The translations under genes were made by a program, and so were the position numbers. A model generated the notes under the pieces. It saw nothing but the letters and a program-made list of their open reading frames with translations. It was not told the DNA's origin and ran no database searches. This document shows positions 1-12,900 of a stretch of DNA of 64,000 nt, in pieces. How positions within the stretch are numbered: position 1 is the stretch's first letter; each line of letters starts with the position of its first letter. The stretch comes from Circinella minor (taxonomy: Eukaryota; Mucoromycota; Mucoromycetes; Mucorales; Lichtheimiaceae), in NCBI GenBank assembly GCA_016758965.1, contig JAEPRB010000082.1, positions 62,001 through 126,000 of the forward strand, given 5' to 3'.

Positions 1-47
1 GAAACAATGCATTGATTTTACTAAATATATTTTTTAATGGTGTTTAG

Positions 48-1181
48 CTGCTGTTGTTGATCCTGTTGAACCAGAAAAGGTGAAGGCTGCCTTGGCTGAG
101 TATCCCGAGTATAAACTTTCTGCGTAAGTTTTTTTTCAGTAAAGATGAAATTTCAAACAAAATGAACAAATAAAGCTGGAAATGGATCCACCTCCCCCAT
201 TTTATTTTTGTTATTACAGATCAGCTTGACGTCAATAAGTAAAAAGAAAGCTGTAATAAAGGCTAGAATGAATTGTTATATTTTGAAGAGATCTGGAAAT
301 ATGAGCCGCTGTAGAGCTGCAAGAAAAAATTCAGAAATCTACTATTGAATGTAGTGGTCGCCAAGAACTGCTTACAAATCAGCCTTTTATCTATTTGCTT
401 ATTTATATATATAGAATTCTCACTACTCACCATCATTGGGACCATGCTGGCGGGAATAAGAAACTTTTGGAACAATTTCCAGAATTAACTTGCTATGGTG
501 GTTCAAATAATGTAGAAGGGGTAAATAAGATTGTTGGTGATAAGGAATCATTCAAAGTTGGTCAACTGGAGGTGATTCCCTTGACAACCGCATGTCATAC
601 TATGGATCATATCTGTTACTATGTGTCAGATAATGGTAAAAACGCGGTGTTCACTGGCGATTGGTAAGTTGAATGATAGAACTAAGGGCATCTTATTGTT
701 GGAGTAATTGGACTCGAGTGCCTGGTAATGCGGGGGTATAGATGGTACGAAAAGAAAATGTAGAAAAAAGGGATTATTAATTCATAATAACAATATCTTT
801 CTATTACTGTGTATTATTAGTATTTTCTCATCCGGCTGTGGACGATTCTTTGAAGGAACACCTCAGGATATGTGGGAATCTATCAGCAAGGTAGCAGCCT
901 TGCCTGATAGCACGCATGTTTACTTCGGCCATGAATATACCATTGCCAATCTCAAATTTGCAGAACATGTTGAACCAGAAAACAAGGAAATTCAAGAAAA
1001 AATAGCATGGGCTAAACGCGTTGGATGTACTACTCCTTCTACCATTCAAAACGAAAAATTGACAAATCCTTTCTTCCGTGTTCAAGAATCTTCTGTTCAA
1101 GAGCGTGTGCTTGGAAAGGATAACAAAGCATCTCCTATTGAGGTGCTTGGTAAAGTCCGTGCTATGAAAGATAATTTCTAA
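48..1181 (+). CDS. glo2: Hydroxyacylglutathione hydrolase (glyoxalase II), 5' end missing
   Basis: Three exons are visible: 48-123, 415-663 and 821-1181 (stop TAA). The first begins after an intron acceptor at 46-47, so the N-terminal exon(s) lie outside the window. The joined frame reads through AAVVDPVEPEKV, then the metallo-beta-lactamase motif THHHWDHAGG, then GDCIFSSGCGRFFEGT across the second junction, and YFGHEYT near the C-terminus. These are the metal-ligand and substrate-loop motifs of glyoxalase II, which hydrolyses S-D-lactoylglutathione to D-lactate and glutathione in methylglyoxal detoxification. The C-terminal part (FFRVQ...) also fits the family's HAGH C-domain. It is convergent with the Ndt80-like gene, with about 300 bp between stop codons. 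No mitochondrial leader can be judged because the start is missing. The family call is secure. Confidence 0.93.
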
Positions 1182-1477
1182 CAGAGCTCCAACGCATTTT
1201 TTGAAATCATACATAACTTTTTTTTCCATTTTATTAAAAATTTATATATGAATTTGTTATTGTTGTTATGTTGTAGTAAAAAAAAAACAGGAGAATTGTC
1301 TTTAAAAGAGAAGAAAATGAAGAACGGAGGATAAAGAAATACTAAGCTAATGAAGTGTTTCTTTTTTTTAAAAAAATTGTGAATTGTAACATATATTTAT
1401 ATGCTGTAAAAATTGAAATGAGTATGTATCTTTTTGGATTTTGAATGGGCAAGATTTGGTCTTATCCAAGCTGATAA

Positions 1478-3562
1478 TTATTTGCGTTTGATGGATGAAC
1501 GTGCTGTCCGGCGCGATTTTGTAGCTCGTTGTGATGATGAAGAAAAATCATCTTGACTACGTTTATTGTTGTTTATAGTATTAGATACATCCTTTTCATC
1601 TTCCTTTGTATTTTCTTCTTGATGATCTTGTTGATCTGTTCGATTTTCTTTGCGGTGTTCCTCAACATGTATTTTTTGATCCACTGATCTTTCATCGCTT
1701 TCATGAGTAGATGTTTGCTTTGATTCAGGTTGTGAGATGTTGTTATTATTGTTATATTGATAATGAACCCCTTCTTGTTGTATAGGCGCAGGTCGCCATG
1801 TCTGGGATTGCATGCTAGAATAAGATGGCTGATGATATGTAGAAGATGATGACATCGGTGGGGGCAAGCTTTTTTCAATTAAAAGAAAAATACAATATGA
1901 ATTAGTCACTTTATTGTTTAGCTATGGCCTTAAGGTATAAAGATATAAAATAGAAGTGCTTACCTGGGATGAGGATTTACCGGTATGCCTGGTCGTCCAT
2001 CATAATAAGGTGGGTGGGAATAATGTTCATAGTTGTGTTGCTGTTGTGGCTGTGATTGAGAATGATCTACACTACTTGTACTACTTGAATTTGACGCTAT
2101 TCGCATACGTTGTTGATTCCAATGTTCCATATGTGGTGGTGGCGGTACTGGATACCTGGATTGACCGTTTTCATACTCATACATCTCCGAAGATGAAGAA
2201 TTAGCCGACGCTGTTCGTTCATGCAATGCATAAGGTGTATGAGGCGGATGATGATAAGGAGGTGGTACCATACCTCCATGTGGTGGAGGTGGAGGTGGAG
2301 GCATTAAGCCGTTGGAATGTGATGAATATCCTGCACCAGCAGCTGCTGCCGCAGCAGCAGCATTTTGTTGATATTCATAATTGCTGTTATTATATTCCCC
2401 ACTACCACTCCCATTAGCACTACCGTTGGCTCCTCCATGTTGTGGAAATCCAACAAATCGTGTATAATTCATTGCCTGTTGATCCTGTCGTTGTTGCTGT
2501 TGTTGTTGATGAGTTGCATCAGCTTCTGCATAATGACCGGGACTGCGACCTCTGACAACAAGTGGCGAAGATTCAACAGTTCCAACCAGCACCGATTCCC
2601 CAGAGGGAATTTGTGCATATAAATCAACAACAACAAGGTAATACTGTTGTGCAGCCCGTCGTTTACCGTTGTTAGCCGTGGCCGATTTAAATTGAACCCG
2701 TTCAAAAGTAACGACTGATTGTGTAGCACCCACAGTACTCATAGCAATATTTCCACCAGGTCGAATAGGTTTTGGATCAGGTGTACTTTGGGGCCCTTTA
2801 TCACGTTTAGGTGTATGCTGAATTAATGGAATGACCTTCTCACTATTAGCGATTCGGGCTGTAACACCTATCAGGAAATTCGAAATTGGATATAGTTGTC
2901 CTTCATGTTGAACTAAACAAGGTAATTCCTGACCGTCGTAGATGACCCCAATGCCTTGTAAATTGAATGCCCCGCTCAATTGAAAATAATTGCGTCGATA
3001 GCAAGTCCAGTCATTGTCGGCCAAGAAGAAACCTCGGTCGATACGTGCTTGAATATGAACTTCAAGACTATTATGTTTGTTGTTAATAAATTCTATGGAT
3101 ATTTTTTTTGCGGTTTTTTCTGAAACATAGAAGCAAGAAAAAAAAAGACAAACTTACACAGTATTTCTATCCATTGCATATATATTACGTTTGTATCTGG
3201 TTGCAGTAAAAGCAGGACTATCATCTTGAAAGTAAACAGATTCTTTACGCCGTCGACGCACTAAAGCGTTAGCGTCAGACGAATAAACACTCGATGAAGG
3301 ATGTTCTGCTTGTGGTTGCTGAGTATTATGATGGTGTTGATCATCTTGGGCCACTGGGTATTGTGAATGAGGATGATGTTCAGAAGAAGCCGAAGTTGGA
3401 GTTGGTGGTGGTTGGGCTACTAGTTGCTGCTTTGGTGAAGCTGTATTATTATCTTCTGGTGGCGTATTATAAGTAGTTGGGATTTCGGAAGTAGGTCGTG
3501 GCGTCGTTGGCTGGGACATTGCTGTGAATCTATAAACAAAAAGTTTATTTTGGGCGTCAGAA

Positions 3563-3603
<41 letters not shown>

Positions 3604-4563
3604 AAACGGCAACACAAAAAAAAAGAAAAGATAAAATTAGGTTACATTACCCAGTGTGCGACCTGGCGCTGTTACTTGGATTGTAGCCTGGGATTTGTTG
3701 TTGTTTGACACTTGGGCTGCTATTAGGCGGCATATATGCCTGTTGTGAACTATTAGTTATAGAAATGGTTGTAGTAGGACTAGTTGACGTTGAGCTATCA
3801 GTAAAATCAAGAAGAAAAAACAGACGTGTTATAAAAATACACTTTTTTTTGTAGCTGCTTTTTGAATCAAAATAACAACGGCAAAGTTTTTTAAAAGAAA
3901 AAAAAAAGAAAAAATGAGAGAAAGGAGCAAAAGAAAGAAAGAAAAACGCTATGTAACTCAAAATATAATTCTGAAGCAAAGAGGGCGGAACTCGGGGAGT
4001 GTGCAGGTGCGTGAGTATTATGGTGTGTATATAAGTATATGTTTATGTTGTTATGTGTGTTATGTTTTGTTGTTATGTGCAAGTGTTATGGTGGGACTAA
4101 TCTCAATATTGTGTTACTTCCTTCCTTTTTTTGTACCACCTAATCTCCCCTCTTTTCTTGTTCTGTTACACCTCCCCCCAAAAATAATGAGAATTCACCA
4201 AGCCCAAACGGACTATCGCTCCCCCCATCAATCCTTGGATAACAGAAAAACACGAAATTTTTTTTTCTTGCAGTAAAAGGATGTAAAAATAACAATAGCA
4301 CCTTATCATGTACGCGTAATAACCATATAGAAATAATAATATAAAAAAAAGGGGAAATTAGGATATAGAACTTACTGGTATGGTTGATGATTTGTGGAGT
4401 TGGTGATTGTTGGTGGCGGCAAAATCGGCTGTTGACTCATAGAGGCGCCGACTGCGGCACTGGGATTGGTAACACTAGTTGAAGCGTGCCGATTCACAGG
4501 TGGATGTATTGGCGATGGACCTTCAGAATGTAATGTCGACCACTTTTTATTTTGAATACTCAT
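1478..4563 (-). CDS. Ndt80/PhoG (VIB-1-like) DNA-binding transcription factor
   Basis: Five exons on the minus strand, 4563-4376, 3794-3651, 3529-3158, 3067-1964 and 1868-1478, give a continuous frame of 732 residues; every junction is GT-AG and keeps phase. The Ndt80 DNA-binding domain spans roughly residues 205-415, with ADNDWTCYRRNYFQ near 251-264, FKSATANNGKRRAAQQ near 361-376 and VVRGRSPGHYA near 406-416. The Ig-fold family includes yeast Ndt80, Neurospora VIB-1 and Aspergillus XprG, which control meiosis, nutrient stress, extracellular proteases and cell death. Both flanks are low complexity: Ser/Thr/Pro/Gln/His-rich before the domain, and Q, A, P and N runs plus a basic C-terminal tail after it, as usual for activation regions. 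The start was chosen at 4563 because it gives the longest spliced frame and is followed by a good donor. Which paralogue subtype it is cannot be decided from sequence alone. Confidence 0.9.
3565..3602. repeat. 38-bp poly-T tract inside an intron
   Basis: A run of 38 T on the plus strand lies in the intron between the second and third exons of the Ndt80-like gene (intron 3530-3650). On the coding strand it is poly-A. Its length makes it prone to sequencing and replication slippage. It does not touch coding sequence. Confidence 0.9.
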
Positions 4564-6949
4564 TTTACGCGATTGTACAAAGAATAAAGTTATTTTAGAA
4601 GTTGTGAAAAAGAAGCAAGAGTTGCGAACAAAAGCAAAAAGAATGAAAAAAAAAAAAACTGGCAAGAAAATAGGGCGCAGTATGAATCTAATAAACTGTT
4701 GAGTTCCCTTGTAGAGCGATCATTATAATAGTGTTTTATAAAAACTTTTTCTTTCATTAAATCTATCATTGCCGTAGTATCATTAACAATCACTTTTATG
4801 TCCTTTTTTTCGAGTACTTTTTTTTTTCTTCAGTTTTTCATCTTTTTATCAAAGAATGAAAATAAAATTATAGAACTTTTTAAATAGATTATTATCATTA
4901 ACAACATTAACTGTTGTTATGGATGTTGTGACCATAAAGACAAGCACACATATTTTTGCGCACGTAATGGCGGCTGTGCGTTTTGGTGAAACGTTAACTC
5001 CTAAAAAAATTGCTTTTTTATACTTGCAGATCCCCGCTTTCCCCTTTTCCCGCTTCTCACTCTTTCAGTCCTACGATACACCATAGTTTCACTATTCTTA
5101 TTGCATTGACAGTTGTATACATAATTGTATCGTGTATAACAGTTTCGTGATTGTCAACATTTTTATTATCAAAAAAATAATCAAACAGATATTAACATTC
5201 ATAGAATCATAAAAGAAAATGTTGTTATGAAACAACAGTTGAAAAAAGTTACTCTTTGTATAGTTTTTTATTTTATTTTTTTATTTTTGGGTGGGTAATC
5301 TAGTCAATCAGAAACGGTATCACAGATTTAAAAAATTTCTCCTCCTCCTATGTAAACGTCTGTTCCACTCCCAACCATGTTGATAACATAAGATATAATA
5401 AACTTCGGGGTTCATTACCACAACTATAACAAGCGTACTTAATTGTTGGATGATTCCTGCTTCCTGGTAACCTCCTTTATTTTTATATACAAAGAAAGAG
5501 TGTACTCTCATCACGAGAGGAAGAATTGAGGGAAAGAAATCAATTTATATCTATTAACGTATTAACAAGCCTGGTATATCTTCACATGTTCAGTAACCGT
5601 GACACAAAAAGGGTCTTATGTTACTGACCGGATGTGTTTGCTCCATTACCCGGACTGTTACCCGCATGTTTATCTTCTTTTTTGGTACTCACAACAACGA
5701 AGAGAAAAATCTTTTTTATACTTGCAGATCGAGAGGGAAAGTTTTATAGTAGTCATTAACGGTATTAATATCAGCTGTTGCTTTTTGCTCACACAGTACA
5801 GTATTATGTAAAATAGGAATATTATAAATATATATTATTATTTTGGACCAAAAAATTCATTAAAACCATGGATACATATTAACGTGAACCACCTATTTGA
5901 ATCAATATTAAAAGAAATTTGTATTCACATAGGAATTGTATACCACTATGTGTCAACTTTGCAGTGATCAAGAAATGGATATAACGGTTTGATATACGTA
6001 TGATGAAATTATGATTATATAAATAAGAATCACAAAGATTATAATTAAGCATTATATAAGTATGGAACGATTGATAAGCTGGACGAAGATATGTACAGTA
6101 TTATGCCTCAAGTAAGTGTTTTACTCGATAACATGTAATTCCCTAAAGGAACATACAACTGCAATGTTGTGATAAAGGTTTTATTCTAGAAGTTTTGATT
6201 TGTACGCAGTAGTATCATTGAACTTCTTGTTGACCGGTACGTATCAAAGTAGAGATGATAGCATTAAATTGCACCATGAACTATTGATTTTTTGTTGTAC
6301 ATGGGCAATAAGCTGATTTTGTAAACTGTGTAGAAATTATCTGCTTTCCACTCAAAATGCTTTTTCTTTTTTTTTTACAAAACTGTTGTATCATTAAGAG
6401 CTAATTACTACATCTTTGCATAACATTGTTATCTATTTTATATTATTCAGCTTCAACAAAAATAACTAAAAATACTGTTTCAAATATTTCAGTTGTCTAT
6501 TATATAAAATTCTCAATAAGTTTCTATTCTTACCGTATTCATCATCACAAATGTAGTTCTCCAGCATTTGTGTGTAATGTGGCGGCAAAATTATCGTCAC
6601 GTGAATACTTGTCTCTGCATGCAATTCACTTTTCGTCTCGAACGAATTAATCAAGAATGTCAGAATTTTAAAGAGGTTGAACATTAAGAAACTATCCAAA
6701 AGTGATAAACAGTAAATATGATCAACTTTTATCCATAAGCAGGCGCACGACTTGTCTACATCACCACAGTATTATTATTTTTGACATGCAAAGAATCGGC
6801 ATGTTGCTTATTTGACACTTATCTCCTTCCCATTGTAAAATTTTACTTTAAATGTCTGAATATATAATAATAATAATAAATTATTCCTTGGTATTTTATT
6901 TTATTATAATTCATTTTTCGTGATTATATACAAACATAACAATTATAAA
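4564..6949. other. Intergenic: long upstream region of the Ndt80-like gene
   Basis: About 2.4 kb with no supported gene. Short ORFs here are unsupported by motif, codon pattern or splice structure. It holds the promoter and leader of the Ndt80-like gene on its left. It also contains a 20-bp exact direct repeat (see 5013 and 5711) and pyrimidine-rich stretches around 5030-5070. The right end is the 3' flank of the spectraplakin-like gene. Such long upstream regions are common for fungal regulators, which is an inference. Confidence 0.6.
5013..5032 (+). repeat. 20-bp direct repeat, copy 1 (copy 2 at 5711-5730)
   Basis: The 20 bases CTTTTTTATACTTGCAGATC occur identically at 5013-5032 and 5711-5730, about 700 bp apart in the same orientation. 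The shared word contains a TATA-like core and ends like a 3' splice site (TTGCAG). The flanks are not alike, so this is not part of a longer recent duplication. Function unknown. Confidence 0.6.
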
Positions 6950-9900
6950 TTACTGTCTAGGTTTTACGCGAGTATTACCACTAGTGCTTTCAGTCATTTT
7001 TCTCATTTTTACTTCCATTTGATTTCCATAGCGGTCAACTGCAATGTATCGATCCCCATCTATATAACCTGTTTGAGATGATAGTGACTTTTGTGGCGTG
7101 GATCGAGACCCACTAATGCTTGCACTGGGTGGTGGTGGCAATAGGCTACTATTATTACTGCTGCTATTATTGTTATTGGATGTGGCCGTCGCTGCCGCTG
7201 CTGCAGATGGTGATGATGAAGATGATGGTGAACGTGATCGAATATGCGGCTGACGTCTTCGTGTTTCGATGAAGCCCTCTTTAACAGGTAATACAGGATG
7301 ATCCGGTTCAACTGTTTTGGGTATAAAGTCACCTTCCAATAATGCATGACCACGGAGGAACTATGTATTGAGAATTAATTATATGTAAATAATTAATTGT
7401 AAGATTATGGTGCAGCATAATAGTAATAGCAGATAATTAAGAAGCAATAGATTATTACCTGAGACAGCTCCATCCAACCTTGAGATAACATAAAAAAAAT
7501 AAGTTTGATTAGTTTTAACTTGATCATTGTATTTTTTTTATCCTATTGAAAGTAATTTTAGCCTAATACAAAGATACTTACCACCACCTACTCGGACCAT
7601 AACCATTTTGCTTTTGAGAACTCGACAATAAGCCAACTTGGGGTTCGCGTCACCAAACCAGTATCGACCTACTTCACCAGGGACCATTTTCACTTTGACA
7701 CGATAAGGTGTTTCATTAACAATGCGTCCGATTTCCATATCAAGGGTGTTCTTTGGATCGGCGACATAACTATTCGGTGGGGGAGCTGGTGGTTTCTTTG
7801 GATTACCAGATGACTTTGAAGGTGGGGGCGGGCGACGTACCGATGGTGGTGTCAATCTGCTGGTACTAGTAGTGTGTGTACGTGCAGTTGGTCGTGGTAA
7901 TGAGGTGGATGGTAATAGTCGGCTGGTGGTTGATAATAATGGTGAACTAGTATTGCCTTGGTTCCCGGTAGGAGGCGCTGGTAGTCGTGATGGTGATCGT
8001 TCTCTTTCGCGCAAGAAATTTGATGCCTTGCGTGTGGGTAATGATGACTTCCGTCCCCTATTTACCTGCTGTCCAGCAGCCAGCGCTTTGCTCAATTCTG
8101 CTCGTTGTGATTTAGCTTGCTGATCAACAGCTTCCCATCTTTTTCTTAATTCCCCAATATGCTCGACAATCGTATCACGATCCTTTTGATCACTGATATC
8201 ATCGGTAGCAAGTTTTGCAGTTTCCAAACTTTGTGTAATTTTACGTTCATAATACTTATAGCGGGCATCAAGCTCAATGTATTTACCTTGCATATCAGCC
8301 TTGTTGGACGCGGGACTATTGATTTTGTTGTTGGTTGCAGTCTTTGCCTTTTCAACAGCATCTTCAAGAGCATCCATAAGGACATCAATATCATCAGTAA
8401 TCATCAAACATTTACCAACTTCAAGTGCCTTGCCCAAATTTTGTCTCTTATCATACAAAGCTGTTGTCATATTGCTTAATGCTGCTTCCATCTCACTTCG
8501 TTGTTGTATAAAGGCTCCATCCCCATCACCAAAATCGGCAATCATAGTATCCAGCTTTTCTAATTCACGCTTGGCTTGATCTTGTCCTTCGCTTTCTATT
8601 GTATTCAATGCTTGCTCAATTGCCAAGACGTCCTGTTCGCGTAAAACACCAGATAAAGGTCGATGTTGCTGCTTGTGAGCAGAAGATAGAGTTACTCGGG
8701 ATGGATCACTTTCGAGAAGTTCTAATCGCCCACGCGTGTCGCTGCATACTTTCAAAACACTTTTCATCTGTCGTACCACAGCTACTCCTTTAGATGCCTT
8801 TGCCATCGAATCCTCGAGGCTAGACATTTGTTCCTGAAGAGCTTCCCATTCGGAATCAATTCGTTCGGAACATGGACGAATGACATAATTTTTCAAAGAC
8901 TCAGATGCAGCAGGTAGCTCGTCATCGTCGCTGCCAGAAGAGCTGACTTGAATTATTCCTTGCGTCATACCCTTGAAAGAATCAATGATGGTAGTGAAAT
9001 CTGTAATTCGTTGTTGAATATCGCGCATTTCTGCCTCCATATCCTTGTCAGTTGATATATCCATGTTTGCCGATATACCTTCGATTGCGTTCTTGCAATT
9101 ACTGACCCACGATGTTATGTTTTCGGCAGTTTTTGCGTGTCCCAATGCTCTGCGCACCATGTCAGTCCAGCGTTGTTCAGAAGTGATTGCATTACTCAAG
9201 CTGCGCAAAGAATCGCGTGCTTCTGCAACAAGTAAACGCTCTGTGTCACTTGATGCACTTTCTTCCACTTTGTTTAACTTGTCTGTAAGTTCGTCGTAAA
9301 CACCAATTTGGCTTGACGCAGATCCAATACTTGCTCTTCGATAATGCTTTTCGATAGAACTTATATCTTCAAATAATTCAGCACATCGATCACCTGCTGA
9401 TCGGATACGTGCTTTAATAGCTTTAATTTCTCGGTTACATCGTTCGTTGACTGCAGTGGTTGCTGACTGACAAGCTTCAAGTGATTCGCGTTCACGGACT
9501 TGTTGTTCCTTCACATCTAATTCTGCTTTTGCTTCTTGTATAATGGTAGTGATTGTTTCATGATGTTGAACAAATTTATCCTTGTTAACAAGTTGCTGTG
9601 CATTATTATCATCACTGTTGTTTGAAGCAAGTCGATCTGCCATCGTCATAGCTACCGCAAGTTTTGATTCCAGAACTGCCAATTTGTTTTTACTTTGTTC
9701 TATGTTGCTAATGTCTATCTGTGCTGCACTTCCTTGAATTAAATCTAATTTCGCATGCAAATCACGCCATTGAAATAGTTTATCCTTGGCAACCTTGGCG
9801 TTTTCCATAGCTGTTTCCAGTAACCGGTAGTCATCTTCAAACGTAGATTGTCGTGCATGTATATTGTCCGTAATTGCATTCTGAATTTGTAATGACCGGA

Positions 9901-12900
9901 AAAATGACCTCTGTATTTCCATTTGTTCCAAATGGTCTTGTAGTTGATGATGTACTTTATCATAGACGTCAATAAATGCCCGGCCCTTAATTTCGTTGTC
10001 TTCTGTATTTCTATCAATCAAGCCGTATTTTTTACGCATATCATTGAGGTCATTTATCATAACATGCATGGATTTAGTTGAATCACTAGTTCGTTGCTCA
10101 TACTCGACGGCGAGACGATATTTGTTAAATCGCTTATCCAAATCGTTTAAAGATTCCACGAGACCTTGTTGGTCTGATACAACTTGATCGTATTGTATCT
10201 TCTCATTTGCTTCTCGATATGTAGTACCCAATGTTTCGAGATATTGTGATTTTAATGCTTGCGTCTGTTCGCGCCAGTCAGCCATTTGATCATCACTTAA
10301 CGCTGAAAGGTCTACAGCTCCAATTTGGTCTCGTAATATGGCATGCTGGTCTTCAAACTCGTTAAGCGACTGCTTGAACTCAGCTTGGCGCAGCTGTTCT
10401 TTTAGTTTATCCTTCGTCTCTACACCTGTACTAATTGATAACTTTTGCCAGAGTTCGTCAATTTGATCTTGACGTCCACGGACTTGGTCATTTCCATCGA
10501 GTTTAAGTGCTTGTAATTTCAATGAGTTGTAAGAATTGCTATATGTTTGCATAGCAGCAAACGTAGCATCCACAGTGGCAATGGCTGATCGATGCTTGTC
10601 AGCAATTTGTTGCTGTCGCTGATTGTCGTTATTATTCGTGTTTATACTGAGATTAACATCGAGAATTTTGTCGAGTGTTTCCAATTTTGTACTAATCCAT
10701 TCTTCCACGGTCTGTGCTTCTGTCATATAGGCCTCACCAGCTGCTTGTCTTTCTGTTTGCAATTGTTTTGATTTGAGTTCCAATGTGAGTATTTCGGGTA
10801 GCTTCTTGAGACGGGAATGATGAGCATCAAACGCTTCTGCAATAACAATATTGGCGTTCTCATCAAGCGACCGACAGCGAGGATCATGATCCTTGTAATC
10901 ACGAACAGGATACGCTAGACTACAATCGTCGAGACAAAATGTGGTAATACGTTTGGCGTATTCATCTACTTTATCTTGACCAGCAGTTCCTTGTTCAATT
11001 TCGCTCTTGATTGAGTCACAAAGCGATTCAAGTTGTCGAGTTTCTTCTAAATATGCGTTGAATGTATCCCGCTGATCTAAAACTTGTTTTGCGAAAGCCA
11101 AATGTGCTTGCAATCGTTGCGATGTAGACTCTATTGCATTTTTTCGCCGAATCAAAGTATCGTTTGTCTCCATTTGTTGATCCATTAATTCTTGGCATTC
11201 ACGAGCGAGTGTGTTAATGTTTTCTGTTGCTTTTGTCACATCTTGTTGAAGCTTATCTAGTTGATCCCAAGCATCGTCGGTTTCTGTTGATAGCCTAGTA
11301 GTATCTTCCATTGACCAACGTGCACGATGTTGAATGAATTCTTGAATTTTTTGTTCTTGTTGACCACATGAATCAGTTACCGTAGTAACTGTTTGTTCCC
11401 ATGCTGTTCGCTGTATCAAATAATCTAATTCCTGTTTTGTCTGTTCCGACATGTCCGATAATCGAGAAAAGAGACACTTCATATCTGAGTGTCGTTCAAT
11501 GACACCATGCGGAACATCAATTGATGCATATGTATAAGCTGATTCCATGCGTTCATATGAACTTTGAGAATGTACTAGTGCCTCCTCTAAAATTTTAGAT
11601 ATACTCTGCTGGATCGACTCGGCTTGTAATTTTAAGTCGGAAAGCTCTTGTTGGTCTGCATTACCAGGAGACAGTGTGTTTTTACGGTCAACAAGTTGTC
11701 GTAATTGAGTTTGCACCGTTCCGATTTTCTTAATGACATTTTGACATTGTTGTTCCCAATCAATTCGTACAGCGGAAACATCAAGTTCTTGTGTGTGTAA
11801 CGTTGATGCTCTTTTGAGCTTATCCACGCAGGAAGCAAGAGAATCGAGAGCTTCTGTAATCGTCATAGTAGTCACTTCAGGATGACAACCAGAATCATGC
11901 ACGGACTGATCAATTGTTGCGCAACATTTACGTAATTCATCATATGTTGATACAGCTTTCTTGACGTTTTCTTGGATTTGGTGGTCTGATGATCTCAATC
12001 CATCCATGTCGGGTAATGCATTGATATCCATGTTGTCAGCCGAAAGATCTTGGTGATCGGTTGCAATGATTTTTAGAACCTCTTCTACTTGATCTTGTTG
12101 TCGCTTAGCTTTGTCACATATATCCATAATTTGGTTCTTGAAGTCACATGCTATCTTGTATTTATCAGACAAGGTATTCAATTGTGCCCCCAACTCCTTT
12201 AGTTCTGATTTTTGAGCCTTGACAACACATTCGATATCTTTATTGATTGTATTATCGTCTGATGAAGACGAATGACTGGCACGAGTACTTGTTGAACAAA
12301 CTGGATATAAGATAGATGCGCCATATTGGACCCACCAATTATGTAACATTTGCTCAAATTGTCGAATTTCATCACTGAAATGATGTTGTTCCTCAAACAT
12401 TACATTTTTTATAGCAATTTCGAGTTTCTCTGTAAGACTTTGACCCGTTTTGTGTGTTGATTTGGCGTTATCCATAAAAAGAATGAGTGCAGCATGTTGA
12501 TCATGAACACGATGAGCGAACTCGATGGAATTCTGTAAATCCTTCACACTTTGCTGTAAAGCATCTTGTCGCTGTTGAAAATGAATCGGTAAACTGTTGG
12601 TGCTATTTTTTGCATTATTTAAAAGATGTGATAAATCACTAGCCATGATATCAAATGCTGTTTGCGCTGATACGACATGTTGCTGTTTTTGAAATTCATC
12701 TATTTTTAGTTGCAACAAGTCGAACTTCTTCGTCAATTCTTTTTTCGTCAAAAGGTCCTCATCGACATCGGGTTGCCATTGAATTTGTCGAATAATATCC
12801 CACACACTAGAAAGGGTTAATGATATAAACCGCATAGCTGATGTATTTTCCGTCTCCCACTCGATACGTTTTTCAAGTGCATCCAAATACGAAGAGTGAG

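Noticed and set aside
263..475. 70-codon minus-strand ORF
   Set aside because: Lies across the first visible glyoxalase II intron and exon 2 on the opposite strand with no motif.
1573..1878. 101-codon ORF overlapping the last exon of the Ndt80-like gene
   Set aside because: Frame shadow of a low-complexity coding exon.
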